From Chitinophagaceae bacterium (GTDB lineage: Bacteria > Bacteroidota > Bacteroidia > Chitinophagales > Chitinophagaceae): a stretch of DNA of 64,000 bases. This document shows, piece by piece, positions 8,311-17,016 of this stretch. Location of the stretch: the NCBI GenBank assembly GCA_016719165.1, contig JADKAJ010000002.1, forward strand, positions 620,001 to 684,000. Direction: 5' to 3'. Numbering within the stretch: position 1 is the stretch's first letter; each line of letters opens with the position of its first letter. The notes under the pieces were generated by a model, which saw only the letters and a list, made by a program, of their open reading frames with translations, did no database searches and was not told the origin of the DNA. The position numbers and the translations under genes are program-made.

Positions 8311-9963
8311 ATGATTTCCTCTTTTTCAAGAATAATTGTTGTGGTTGTTTTGGTGTTTGCAGCCTGTTCACCAGCCAAAAAAGTCACTAAAGCTGATGTA
8401 CAAACGCTGGAAAATTTAAAATTGCATATCCAATATCTGGCAGATGATAAATTGGAGGGTCGTCGAACCGGAACCAATGGGGAAAAAATGGCGATGGAAT
8501 ATATCAGTAACCAGTTCAAGTCAATAGGGTTGTTGCCCAAAGGAAGTAAGGGTTATTATCAGCCATTTGAAATTAACGAAGGAAAGCAAATTGACGATTC
8601 AACAAAACTCATCATCAACGGAAACAACCTGGTTGCGGGGAAGGATTTCTTCCCCTTCCCTTTCAGTCTCAACCAAAAAATGGAAGCGCTTCCTTCCATT
8701 TCTGTACAGGAAGCAGACATGCCCTGGTTTTTTGATCTGAAAGAGCAGTTAGAGGAAAACAAAGCCAATCCCCACTTTGACCTGGCTAATTATATTTATA
8801 CAAATTCTAAAAAGGCGAAAGACAGAGGCGCTTCAGCTGTTATATTATACAACACCTCATCTATAGATGATAAACTGACGTTTAATGGTAAAGACAAGTC
8901 AGAACAATTGACAATTCCTGTCCTATACGTAACCAGGAAAGAGGCACAGAAATATTTTAAAGATCCATCTGCCACGATTGATATAAAATTTACTACAGCG
9001 CTAAGTGAAAAGAAAAGGACAGGCCACAACGTAGTTGGTTATATTGATAACGGAGCTGCCACTACTGTTGTGCTCGGGGCGCATTTTGACCACCTTGGTT
9101 ATGGGGAAGATGGTAATTCAAGAAATACCAGCACTGAACGCATCATTCATAATGGTGCTGATGATAATGCCAGCGGAACAGCAGCCCTGATAGAGCTGGC
9201 AAAAAAACTGAAACAGTCAAAAGCTAACAACAATAATTATCTCTTCATTGCTTTCTCAGGTGAAGAACTGGGTTTATACGGATCAAAATATTTTACTGAA
9301 AACCCTACTATCGATTTGAAGAAGGCGAACTACATGATCAATATGGATATGGTGGGCAGACTCAGCGACAGTACTAAATCCGTTACTATCGGAGGCTACG
9401 GCACTTCACCAACCTGGTCTTCGGTGATCTCTATGACTCCCGGTAACAGCATTGCTGTAAAAATTGACTCCAGCGGCACTGGTCCCAGTGATCACACATC
9501 TTTTTACCGGAAAGACATCCCGGTACTTTTTTATTTCACAGGATTGCACACGGATTATCACAAACCGTCTGATGATGCAGATAAAATAAATTATAATGGT
9601 ATTGCATCCATCTTACAACATATTACCGGTTTGGTTGAATCGCTGAACAGCAGCAGCAAGCTTTCTTTTTTAAAAACAAGGGAAACCCAAACCACCACTT
9701 CTGCCCGCTTTAGTGTAACAATGGGAGTGATGCCTGATTATACTTACTCCGGTACCGGCCTGAGAGCTGATGGGGTAAGCGAAGGTAAGCCGGCACAAAA
9801 GGCCGGACTAAAAGCAGGTGATATCATTTTGCAGATAGGAGACTACAAGATCACCTCTATGGAAACTTATATGCAGACACTCGGCAAGTTTAAAAAGGGG
9901 GATAAAACAAAAGTGATTTACAAAAGAGGTAATGATACCCTGGAAACAACTGTTGAGTTCTAA
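8311..9963 (+). CDS. M28-family zinc aminopeptidase lipoprotein with PDZ domain
   Basis: A 550-residue protein. The N-terminus is a lipoprotein signal with lipobox FAAC. A protease-associated insert (about residues 100-220) is followed by the M28 catalytic core with zinc and catalytic motifs LGAHFDHLGYG, GADDNASGTAAL, AFSGEELGLYGS and MINMDMVGRL, and the last ligand in TGLHTDYHKPSDDAD. A C-terminal PDZ domain (about residues 470-550, VSEGKPAQKAGLKAGDIIL) probably binds peptides or partners. Such proteins are cell-envelope aminopeptidases; peptide specificity is unknown. The start follows from the promoter position. The next gene begins 27 bases later. Confidence 0.92.
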   Translation: MISSFSRIIVVVVLVFAACSPAKKVTKADVQTLENLKLHIQYLADDKLEGRRTGTNGEKMAMEYISNQFKSIGLLPKGSKGYYQPFEINEGKQIDDSTKLIINGNNLVAGKDFFPFPFSLNQKMEALPSISVQEADMPWFFDLKEQLEENKANPHFDLANYIYTNSKKAKDRGASAVILYNTSSIDDKLTFNGKDKSEQLTIPVLYVTRKEAQKYFKDPSATIDIKFTTALSEKKRTGHNVVGYIDNGAATTVVLGAHFDHLGYGEDGNSRNTSTERIIHNGADDNASGTAALIELAKKLKQSKANNNNYLFIAFSGEELGLYGSKYFTENPTIDLKKANYMINMDMVGRLSDSTKSVTIGGYGTSPTWSSVISMTPGNSIAVKIDSSGTGPSDHTSFYRKDIPVLFYFTGLHTDYHKPSDDADKINYNGIASILQHITGLVESLNSSSKLSFLKTRETQTTTSARFSVTMGVMPDYTYSGTGLRADGVSEGKPAQKAGLKAGDIILQIGDYKITSMETYMQTLGKFKKGDKTKVIYKRGNDTLETTVEF

Positions 9964-9990
9964 ATTGTAACTTACAGAGGAAACTAAATT

Positions 9991-10437
9991 ATGGCTGAAC
10001 GCAGCAATAAACTGTTCCTGGATAATAAAGAATTAACTGAAGGGTTCTTTGAGGATATCCGGCTGCTGGGCATTATGGCGCCTATTAAAGATTATCAATT
10101 CTGCTGGCACCTGAATAATAATATTGGCCTCGACTTTCGTATCAATGAAATTGAGATCAAGCTGATCAAAAAGAAAAGGGATTACTTTTTCTCTGTTTAT
10201 GAATACAAAGTACCAACTGGTACACTGGAGCATTATATTTACAATAACCAGTTTGACGGAGAATATTTATTGCCCGAATTCAAACATCTTGATTTTTTAT
10301 GGCTGATGAAAGGGGATGAGGTAAATGATGAAACAATGCAGCAAACGATTCAAATTATTCGCAGTATTAACAGCGTTCAGTTAGTCGCAGAACTGTCCAT
10401 TGACCAGGTAAAGAATAAGGAAAACCTTGTATTTTAA
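9991..10437 (+). CDS. IPExxxVDY-family protein of unknown function
   Basis: A 148-residue cytoplasmic protein with no signal peptide or TM segment. It resembles the Bacteroidota IPExxxVDY family: an early FEDIRLLGI segment, a DYQFCWHLNN segment, the SVYEYKV strand and the family's name motif in a variant form, LPEFKHLDFLWLMKG (here LPExxxLDF). No enzymatic motif is visible and the family has no assigned function. It lies between the M28 peptidase and the pterin dehydratase, co-directional with both. Family assignment is from pattern recall, so moderately sure. Confidence 0.68.
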   Translation: MAERSNKLFLDNKELTEGFFEDIRLLGIMAPIKDYQFCWHLNNNIGLDFRINEIEIKLIKKKRDYFFSVYEYKVPTGTLEHYIYNNQFDGEYLLPEFKHLDFLWLMKGDEVNDETMQQTIQIIRSINSVQLVAELSIDQVKNKENLVF

Positions 10438-10507
10438 TTGGTGCTGCCGGAAAGGGACCTTGTTTAATAAAGACCGGCTCAAATCCGATCATTGTAAATT
10501 CATTATC

Positions 10508-10744
10508 ATGTGGGAGGAAAAAGATAACAAGCTGTACAAAAAATTCCAGTTCAAAAATTTCAGCGAAGCTTTTGCTTTTATGACAAGGGTGGCACTGGAG
10601 GCAGAGAAAATGGATCATCATCCGCTATGGACCAACGTATGGAACACCGTGGAAGTTTGGTTAAGTACGCATGATGCCGGAAATATGGTGACGGATAAAG
10701 ACCATAAGTTGGCCAAAAAAATTGACGCCATATTAGAACGCTGA
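10508..10744 (+). CDS. phhB: 4a-hydroxytetrahydrobiopterin dehydratase (PCD/DCoH)
   Basis: A 78-residue protein with the active-site signature of pterin-4a-carbinolamine dehydratase: MDHHPLWTNVWNTVEVWL, where the HHP pair and the later His of STHDAG are catalytic. It dehydrates 4a-hydroxy-pterin to recycle the cofactor of aromatic amino acid hydroxylases. I place the start at the ATG at 10508 (MWEEKDNK); the upstream extension to 10427 overlaps the previous gene and has no family-like sequence. Length matches short bacterial members. No phenylalanine hydroxylase lies within the window. Confidence 0.87.
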   Translation: MWEEKDNKLYKKFQFKNFSEAFAFMTRVALEAEKMDHHPLWTNVWNTVEVWLSTHDAGNMVTDKDHKLAKKIDAILER

Positions 10745-10830
10745 TAGTTATGATTGTAAAACTGGTGCAGTTACAAAATCATGAATTATCTAAACCAGTA
10801 TAATACACAGCGGTTACTAAAACAATCACA

Positions 10831-11748
10831 TTGCCCACTTCTTCCACTATATTAATGATTCGCCCGGCTGCTTTTGGTTTCAATAAAGAAACAGCAGGCG
10901 ATAATTTTTTTCAGCAAAATACGGGAGTAAGTAATGAAACGCTGCAGCTAAATGCACTGGCTGAGTTTGACAATATGGTACACCAGCTTCGCAACCATGC
11001 TATCAATGTAATGGTGATTGACGATACAAAAGAACCGGCCAAGCCGGATGCCATTTTTCCGAACAACTGGCTCAGCACTTCTTCAGCCGGTATTGTTTCT
11101 GTGTTTCCAATGTATGCCCCCAACAGGCGAAATGAAAAAAGAGATGATATATTGAAGCAACTGGCAAAAGAATTTGTAGTGAAAGAGGTGCAGGACTGGA
11201 GTGAGTACGAAGCGGAAGGCCGGTTCCTGGAAGGTACAGGTAGTATGGTGATGGATCATGATAATAAAATGATCTTTGCAGCAGTATCAGAGAGAACCAA
11301 CCTTTCTGTACTGGAAAAATATGCCGCTACCAATGGCTACCAGGCAATAGTTTTCTTAGCTACTGATAAAAATGGTTATCCCGTTTATCATACTAATGTG
11401 GTAATGGCCCTGGGTTCAGGGTTTTGTATCCTCTGTGAAGAAGCGATAGAGGAAGAATGGGAATTGATAGCGGTAAGACAATTGCTCGAATCCACGGGAC
11501 ATACAATTATTCCAATTACCCGAGAGCAAATGCATTCCTTTGCCGGCAACATGCTGGAAGTGAAAAATAGGAAAGGCGAAAATATTTTAATATTAAGCCA
11601 GACCGCATTTGATTCTTTAAGAAAGGAACAAAAGAAAATGCTGGAAGCTTATGCCGGGCTTTTACCAATTGCGGTTCCAACGATTGAACAAGTGGAAGGA
11701 GGTAGCGTACGATGTATGATGGCAGAGATTTTTTTGCAGAGAAAATAA
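10831..11748 (+). CDS. ctlX: CtlX-like citrulline hydrolase / amidinotransferase-fold protein
   Basis: A 305-residue member of the guanidine-modifying pentein superfamily. The N-terminus TILMIRPAAFGFN, the FPNNWLST loop, the LEGTGSMVMDH segment, a His in MHSFAGNMLEV and the C-terminal nucleophile Cys in GGSVRCMMAE match the CtlX/DDAH-like group. Named relatives hydrolyse citrulline to ornithine. The TTG at 10831 gives the N-terminal length usual for the family (MPTSSTILMIRP); the ATG at 10855 is the alternative. It is followed by a 190-base gap with no gene. The precise substrate is inferred. Confidence 0.82.
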   Translation: MPTSSTILMIRPAAFGFNKETAGDNFFQQNTGVSNETLQLNALAEFDNMVHQLRNHAINVMVIDDTKEPAKPDAIFPNNWLSTSSAGIVSVFPMYAPNRRNEKRDDILKQLAKEFVVKEVQDWSEYEAEGRFLEGTGSMVMDHDNKMIFAAVSERTNLSVLEKYAATNGYQAIVFLATDKNGYPVYHTNVVMALGSGFCILCEEAIEEEWELIAVRQLLESTGHTIIPITREQMHSFAGNMLEVKNRKGENILILSQTAFDSLRKEQKKMLEAYAGLLPIAVPTIEQVEGGSVRCMMAEIFLQRK

Positions 11749-11940
11749 TGAACAGGTACTACCGAAGTGCAGAGAATAGAATTCTGTCTTCCGGCATAGT
11801 GCAGTATCGGAGTTTAATGTTGTCCTTTGTTTTAGTGAAGGAAGATTTGATATTACATATAAATGGACGATGATACCTTTTAATTTCTATAGATAATGTT
11901 GGTATGCTGAACAGAATTTTTTTTCCGGATAAAACTATCG

Positions 11941-12837
11941 TTAATTAAGGTTCCTGTATTCATTCGGTGAAACACCGACCCTTTGTTTAAACAGCCTTGT
12001 AAAATGCTGGGGATATTTAAAACCTAAATCATAAGCAATTTGATTAATGGATTTGCTGTGATCAAATATTTGTTCTTTAGCTACGTCAATTACTTTTGAC
12101 TGTATATACTCTTGTGCCGTTTTACCTGTTTCTTTTTTAATCAGGTCGCCAAAATAACCAGAAGATAAATTCAACTCACCGGCACAATAAGCCACAGAGG
12201 GCAATCCCGATATTTGAGGTTTGTCTCCCTGATAATATTCATTCAGCAAAGTCTCAAACCTTTCTAAAATTCCCTTATGTGGTTTATCACGGGTAATGAA
12301 CTGGCGGTCGTAAAAACGAACGCAATAGTTGAGAAACAGTTCAATATTATCTGCAATAAGTTTTTTACTATGCTTGTCAATAGCATGTTCCAGTTCGTAT
12401 TCAATCTTTGAAAAACAATCCAGTACAATTTTTCTCTCCCGTTCAGATAAATGCAAGGCCTCGTTCGATTGATAACCAAAAAAACTATACTCCTGAATAT
12501 GACGTCCCAGGGACGTACCATGTATGAAATCAGCATGAAACACTAAAGCATAGCCTTTGGGCTGATAGTTTTCTCCATTGCTGTTCACGCCTGCCACCTG
12601 TCCCGGCGCCAAAAACACCAATGTGCCTTCCTGGTAATCGTAGGTATGCCTTCCGTACACCAGGTCACCACATTTCACATCTTTTAAGAAGATGGTATAA
12701 AAGCCAAAATACATCCGGGAGCCTTGCCGCGGGGCAGCTTTTGACAAATCAACAACACTGACCAACGGATGCCGTGTTTCATTGTTATTGAAAACATTGT
12801 ACTCATTGATGGTTTCAAATCTTCGCATGTTATCCAT
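11941..12837 (-). CDS. AraC-family transcriptional regulator
   Basis: A 298-residue regulator with an N-terminal cupin-like effector region (GTLVFLAPGQVAGVN at about residues 90-104) and a C-terminal double helix-turn-helix (about 200-298: LNLSSGYFGDLIKKETGK, then INQIAYDLGFKYPQHFTRLF). The last segment is the AraC signature. It is divergent from the block at 13-18 kb of redox enzymes and hydrolases and probably controls it, though this is inferred from position. The inducer is unknown. The ATG at 12837 is used; MRRFETIN three codons later is equally possible. Confidence 0.9.
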   Translation of the reverse strand: MDNMRRFETINEYNVFNNNETRHPLVSVVDLSKAAPRQGSRMYFGFYTIFLKDVKCGDLVYGRHTYDYQEGTLVFLAPGQVAGVNSNGENYQPKGYALVFHADFIHGTSLGRHIQEYSFFGYQSNEALHLSERERKIVLDCFSKIEYELEHAIDKHSKKLIADNIELFLNYCVRFYDRQFITRDKPHKGILERFETLLNEYYQGDKPQISGLPSVAYCAGELNLSSGYFGDLIKKETGKTAQEYIQSKVIDVAKEQIFDHSKSINQIAYDLGFKYPQHFTRLFKQRVGVSPNEYRNLN

Positions 12838-13057
12838 ATCCTTATTGTTTTACCCGGTCAAAACTACTGCTTTATTGATCTATTCATTAGTCACGACACA
12901 CTAATCAGCAATATTGGTAGATTAATCCGTGATCTGTATACCATGCAGGGGGTATAATCGCTGATCTTTGCATTGTAAAGAGAGTTGCATTGGGTGCATT
13001 TTACTGCAGCTTCTGCAAAAAAATAATCTCATTCTTCAGCTTGTAAAAATTATACGT

Positions 13058-13549
13058 ATGAAAAGTTTCATTCCCGGGCTTTGTTTCTTACTAATGTGTG
13101 CACAATGGTGCAGCGCACAATCCAATCAGGACAGCATATCTAAAAAAACGTATACAAAAGCGGAGCAGGAGATCATCAGCCTGTCTAAACAAAAGTGGCA
13201 GTGGATGGCAGATAGAAATGTTGATTCATTAAATGTGCTGTTCGACGAAAAATCCATGTTTGTTCATATGGGTGGAAGCTGGGGGAAAGCCCGGGAAATA
13301 GATGTTATTAAAAGCGGTTCCATTTGGTATAAAAAAGCCGAAGTGTATTCTGTAATTGTGAACACTATTGGCAACACGGTCATCCTGTTAAATGACATTG
13401 ACCTTGTGGCGGTGGTTGGTGGAAATGAAGTGGTCAATCCTTTTATGGTGACTGAAGTATATATCAAAGAGAATGGAAAATGGACGATGGGTTCACTAAC
13501 CTTCTCAAAGTTGATGAGACCCGTAAAAATGACCAGTAATAACAAATAA
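13058..13549 (+). CDS. Secreted NTF2-like / DUF4440-type protein
   Basis: A 163-residue protein with a signal peptide (SFIPGLCFLLMCAQWCSAQ), followed by a cone-shaped NTF2/SnoaL-type domain: helix with KQKWQWMADRNVDSLNVLFD, then MFVHMGGSWGKAREID and strands ending in MGSLTFSKLM. This DUF4440-like pattern is common in Bacteroidota and may bind small ligands or act as an isomerase; no activity can be assigned. The ATG at 13058 is chosen because it places the signal peptide at the N-terminus. It is the first gene of the block divergent from the AraC regulator, 40 bases before the next gene. Confidence 0.75.
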   Translation: MKSFIPGLCFLLMCAQWCSAQSNQDSISKKTYTKAEQEIISLSKQKWQWMADRNVDSLNVLFDEKSMFVHMGGSWGKAREIDVIKSGSIWYKKAEVYSVIVNTIGNTVILLNDIDLVAVVGGNEVVNPFMVTEVYIKENGKWTMGSLTFSKLMRPVKMTSNNK

Positions 13550-13589
13550 CCAGCATCATTAAAAATGCCGGTTTTCAAACACATAAAAC

Positions 13590-14720
13590 ATGAAAAATTC
13601 AATCAACAAAAAAGCAGGCAACGGTATAAATCGTCGTGACCTTTTTAAAACAGGGTTGGTACTGGCTGGTGGAGCATTGCTGCCTTCTGCTTGTACAACG
13701 TCGGCAGGTTCAGTTGCAGGTAAAAGCAATTCATCTAAACAGCAGGTGACCACCCGGCGCAAGTTGGGCGGTACATTAGAAGTTTCAAGCATTGGGCTTG
13801 GTGTGCAAAACATGCCTCGTACTTATCAAACTACCATCCCTTCCCGGCCAGAGATGATTAACATTATTCGAACAGCTTTTGACAATGGTGTTACTCTGTT
13901 TGATACAGCAGAAGTATATGGTCCTTTGGAAAGCGAACGTATTCTTGGCGAAGCTGTTGCGCCTTTTCGAAACAAAATTGTCATAGAAACAAAATTCTTT
14001 AGAAGCCGCCCTGAACAACTAAAGGAAGTAGTAGAAGGAATGCTGACACGGTTACGTACTGATCGCATTGACTTGTTATATCAACACCGGGTAGATCGGG
14101 CCGTTCCTATTGAAGATGTTGTTGGAGCAATTAAAGATTTAATAGTACAGGGCAAAGTATTGCATTACGGTCTTTCAGAACCCGGTTTACAAACCATCAG
14201 GCGAGCACATGCGGTTCACCCTGTTACAGCCATCCAAAATGAATATTCACTTTTATGGCGGGGGCCGGAAACAGAGGTTATACCAATTTGCGAAGAACTC
14301 GGTATTGGCTTTGTGCCGTGGAGCCCTTTAGGCGTAGGCTTTCTGACCGGAGCTATTGATGCCAATACAAGATTTGCACAAGGTGATATTCGTGGCGGCG
14401 AGGGTAGGTTTTCGCCAGAGAATTTGCCTAACAACCTGGCACTGGTAGAATTGATTAAAAAGTGGGCTATTCAAAAATCTGCAACGCCTGCACAAATATC
14501 ATTATCATGGCTGCTGGCGCAAAAGCCGTGGATAGTGCCGATCCCAGGCACAACACAAATGGCACACATGATAGAAAATAACGGTGCTGATCATTTACGG
14601 TTTACTGCTGATGAATGGATAAGCTTCAATGCAGATTTAGCTAAGATCGAAATCAAAGGATTACGTCTGCCGCAAGGAGTTCTCAATATGTCAGGTGTGG
14701 AAGCGCCTCCAAAGAAATAA
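13590..14720 (+). CDS. Tat-exported aldo/keto reductase
   Basis: A 376-residue protein. A twin-arginine signal (INRRDLFKTG, RR at residues 15-16) leads to a hydrophobic stretch and a Cys in LPSAC, so it may be a Tat lipoprotein. The (alpha/beta)8 reductase core has the catalytic tetrad: Asp and Tyr in FDTAEVYG, Lys in VIETKFF, His in LLYQHRVD. IPIPGTTQ-like sequence (WIVPIPGTTQMAH) near the C-terminus is the NADP-binding segment. Tat export fits folding with bound cofactor in the cytoplasm. Substrate unknown. It lies in a co-directional run with hydrolases. Confidence 0.9.
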   Translation: MKNSINKKAGNGINRRDLFKTGLVLAGGALLPSACTTSAGSVAGKSNSSKQQVTTRRKLGGTLEVSSIGLGVQNMPRTYQTTIPSRPEMINIIRTAFDNGVTLFDTAEVYGPLESERILGEAVAPFRNKIVIETKFFRSRPEQLKEVVEGMLTRLRTDRIDLLYQHRVDRAVPIEDVVGAIKDLIVQGKVLHYGLSEPGLQTIRRAHAVHPVTAIQNEYSLLWRGPETEVIPICEELGIGFVPWSPLGVGFLTGAIDANTRFAQGDIRGGEGRFSPENLPNNLALVELIKKWAIQKSATPAQISLSWLLAQKPWIVPIPGTTQMAHMIENNGADHLRFTADEWISFNADLAKIEIKGLRLPQGVLNMSGVEAPPKK

Positions 14721-14746
14721 GCAGCATAATAAATTAAATTTGAATT

Positions 14747-15832
14747 ATGACAAGGCCAAATAAAACACATGTATTGCTTTCCGCTATTGTCTCATTAATA
14801 GTAATGTCATGTTCAACAAACCGGAATAGTGTTGGCAGTAAGTACATCACTATCCGGGAGCAGGGCAGCTTTGCAGCCGGAGGTACTGTAATTGCAAATC
14901 CGGGTGTGTTTGATCCTTACAAACCAACAGCTGCCGGGCAAACGTTGCGGGGTGATCATGCTTATGTGTTTTATCAAATTCCGGTTAAAGCAAGAAAATA
15001 CCCGCTTGTTATGTGGCATGGCATCGGCCAGTTTTCTAAAACATGGGAAACCACACCCGATGGCCGTGAAGGCTTTCAAAATATTTTTTTACGAAGAAGA
15101 TTTCCTGTTTACCTGGTTGATCAGCCAAGAAGAGGGAATGCGGCCCGAAGTATAGTTGAAGGAAACATTACTCCCACACCTGACGAACAGGGATGGTTTG
15201 GCACATTTCGCATTGGTATATGGCCTGATTATTTTGAAGGCGTTCAGTTTGCCCGTGACTCTGCTACGCTGAATCAGTATTTCCGGCAAATGGTACCCAA
15301 TGTTGGACCTATTGACATCAATGTAAATGCTGAAGCAGTTTCAGCACTGTTTAATAAAATCGGAGCTGGTATACTGGTTACTCACTCTCATTCGGGTGGT
15401 ATGGGCTGGCGCACCGCTATCAAAAATCAAAATATAAAAGCGATTGTTTCTTATGAACCCGGAAGCGGTTTTCTTTTTCCGGAAGGAGAAGTTCCTGTAG
15501 CTATGCCAAGTGCCGGGGGCACATTAGAAGCAGTTGCTGTTCCAATGTCTGACTTTATGAAGCTTACAAAAATCCCTATTGTTATTTATTATGGTGACAA
15601 CATAGCAAAAGAACCAACCAATGCACCTGGCCCGGATGGTTGGCGGGTACGGCTTGCAATGGCAAGAAAGTGGAGAGATGCCGTAAACAAATATGGGGGC
15701 GATGTAACGGTAGTGCATTTACCTGAAGCCGGTCTCAAAGGAAATACTCACTTTCCGTTTTCCGATTTAAATAATATTGAAGTTGCGGATCTGATGTCAG
15801 GCTGGTTGAAAGAAAAACAACTGGACCAGTAA
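14747..15832 (+). CDS. Alpha/beta-hydrolase lipoprotein
   Basis: A 361-residue protein with a lipoprotein signal (lipobox VMSC at about residue 22). The core has strand YPLVMWHGIGQFSKTWE with an oxyanion-type HG, a cap region, and the nucleophile elbow VTHSHSGGMGW (Ser within SHSGG). A late GNTHFPFSDLNN supplies the likely catalytic His. Related proteins in many bacteria sit beside aldo/keto reductases and CMD-cupin proteins as here. Substrate not known; esterase-like hydrolysis is inferred from fold. It starts 27 bases after the reductase stop. Confidence 0.83.
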   Translation: MTRPNKTHVLLSAIVSLIVMSCSTNRNSVGSKYITIREQGSFAAGGTVIANPGVFDPYKPTAAGQTLRGDHAYVFYQIPVKARKYPLVMWHGIGQFSKTWETTPDGREGFQNIFLRRRFPVYLVDQPRRGNAARSIVEGNITPTPDEQGWFGTFRIGIWPDYFEGVQFARDSATLNQYFRQMVPNVGPIDINVNAEAVSALFNKIGAGILVTHSHSGGMGWRTAIKNQNIKAIVSYEPGSGFLFPEGEVPVAMPSAGGTLEAVAVPMSDFMKLTKIPIVIYYGDNIAKEPTNAPGPDGWRVRLAMARKWRDAVNKYGGDVTVVHLPEAGLKGNTHFPFSDLNNIEVADLMSGWLKEKQLDQ

Positions 15833-15944
15833 TAGTGGTAGATAAAACAGCAATCTGTCTACCAGCTGTGCAAAACCTCTGAGATAGTTTTGCAGTAGCA
15901 AATGATTCACTAATGCTTCTAAAATAAATAAAGAGAACATCATC

Positions 15945-16997
15945 ATGAAAACATATCTCAAACTTCATCTTTTTTCGATTCTTTTTATGTTGACACTTAC
16001 AACTATTTCAGCTCAAACAAAAACACCTAATCCATTTGGTTTGGTGTACGGGGCTGCACTTACCGAAAATGTTCCGGGCAAGGTGAATATTCATCCCGTG
16101 AGTTACAAACTGAACGGCATTGTTATTACCGCCAATGTTTATACACCAGCCAATTATGATTCCACAAAAAAATATCCGGCAGTAGTAGTGGCGCATCCCA
16201 ACGGCGGTATTAAAGAACAGGTGGCTGGTTTGTATGCTCAGCGATTAGCGGAGCAAGGTTATATTACCATTGCGGCTGATGCGGCTTACCAGGGAGCAAG
16301 TGGCGGTAGTCCACGCAATGTTGATAAACCAGCCAATCGCATAGAAGACATTCACGGCATGGCAGATTATATTACGCAGTACTCCGGAGTTGATGCGAAC
16401 CGTTTGGGTCTTTTAGGTATCTGTGGCGGCGGCGGTTATGCATTAAAGGCAGCACAGGGGGATAAACGATTTGTTGCCGTGGCGACCCTGAGTATGTTCA
16501 ATTCGGGTTTGGTAAGACGTAATGGCTTTCAGAACTCTCAATTGGCCACCATTCAGCAGCGTTTAAAACAAGCTTCAGATGCAAGAGCTAAAGAAGCCGC
16601 AGGCGGTGAAGTAATTTATGCGGGGATCGCAAATCCGACAGATGAGGAAATTGCCAAAATCCCAACCGATTTATATCGGGAGGGGTATGTGTACTATTAC
16701 AGAACCCATACACACCCCAATTCAACTTTTAAGTACACGATGAGCAGCCTGCTTGACTTAATGACTTTTGATGCTGCGACCAATATGGATCTGATTGATC
16801 AGCCCTTGTTAATGATGGCCGGGAGCAAGGCCGATACAAAGTATATGACAGATGAAGCATTTCCCAAGGCAATCAATGCTAAAAATAAGGATCTGTTTCT
16901 GATCGATGGAGCTACCCATATTCAAACCTATTGGAAACCAGACCATGTAGATCAGGCAACAAAAAAACTCACCTCCTTCTTTGGTGAAAATTTATAA
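15945..16997 (+). CDS. Secreted dienelactone-hydrolase-like alpha/beta hydrolase with Cys at the nucleophile position
   Basis: A 350-residue protein with a signal peptide ending near ISAQT. The fold is of the dienelactone hydrolase / YcjY type: YPAVVVAHPNGGIKEQ (oxyanion strand), GYITIAADAAYQGASGG, and the nucleophile elbow LLGICGGGGYALKAA. The central residue of G-x-C-x-G-G is Cys, as in dienelactone hydrolase, not Ser. An Asp (PLLMMAGSKADTKY) and a His (LIDGATHIQTYW) complete the triad. Substrate unknown. It lies 112 bases after the previous hydrolase and 19 bases before the CMD-cupin gene. Confidence 0.84.
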   Translation: MKTYLKLHLFSILFMLTLTTISAQTKTPNPFGLVYGAALTENVPGKVNIHPVSYKLNGIVITANVYTPANYDSTKKYPAVVVAHPNGGIKEQVAGLYAQRLAEQGYITIAADAAYQGASGGSPRNVDKPANRIEDIHGMADYITQYSGVDANRLGLLGICGGGGYALKAAQGDKRFVAVATLSMFNSGLVRRNGFQNSQLATIQQRLKQASDARAKEAAGGEVIYAGIANPTDEEIAKIPTDLYREGYVYYYRTHTHPNSTFKYTMSSLLDLMTFDAATNMDLIDQPLLMMAGSKADTKYMTDEAFPKAINAKNKDLFLIDGATHIQTYWKPDHVDQATKKLTSFFGENL

Positions 16998-17016
16998 GCA
17001 TCTAATTCAGCCAGAA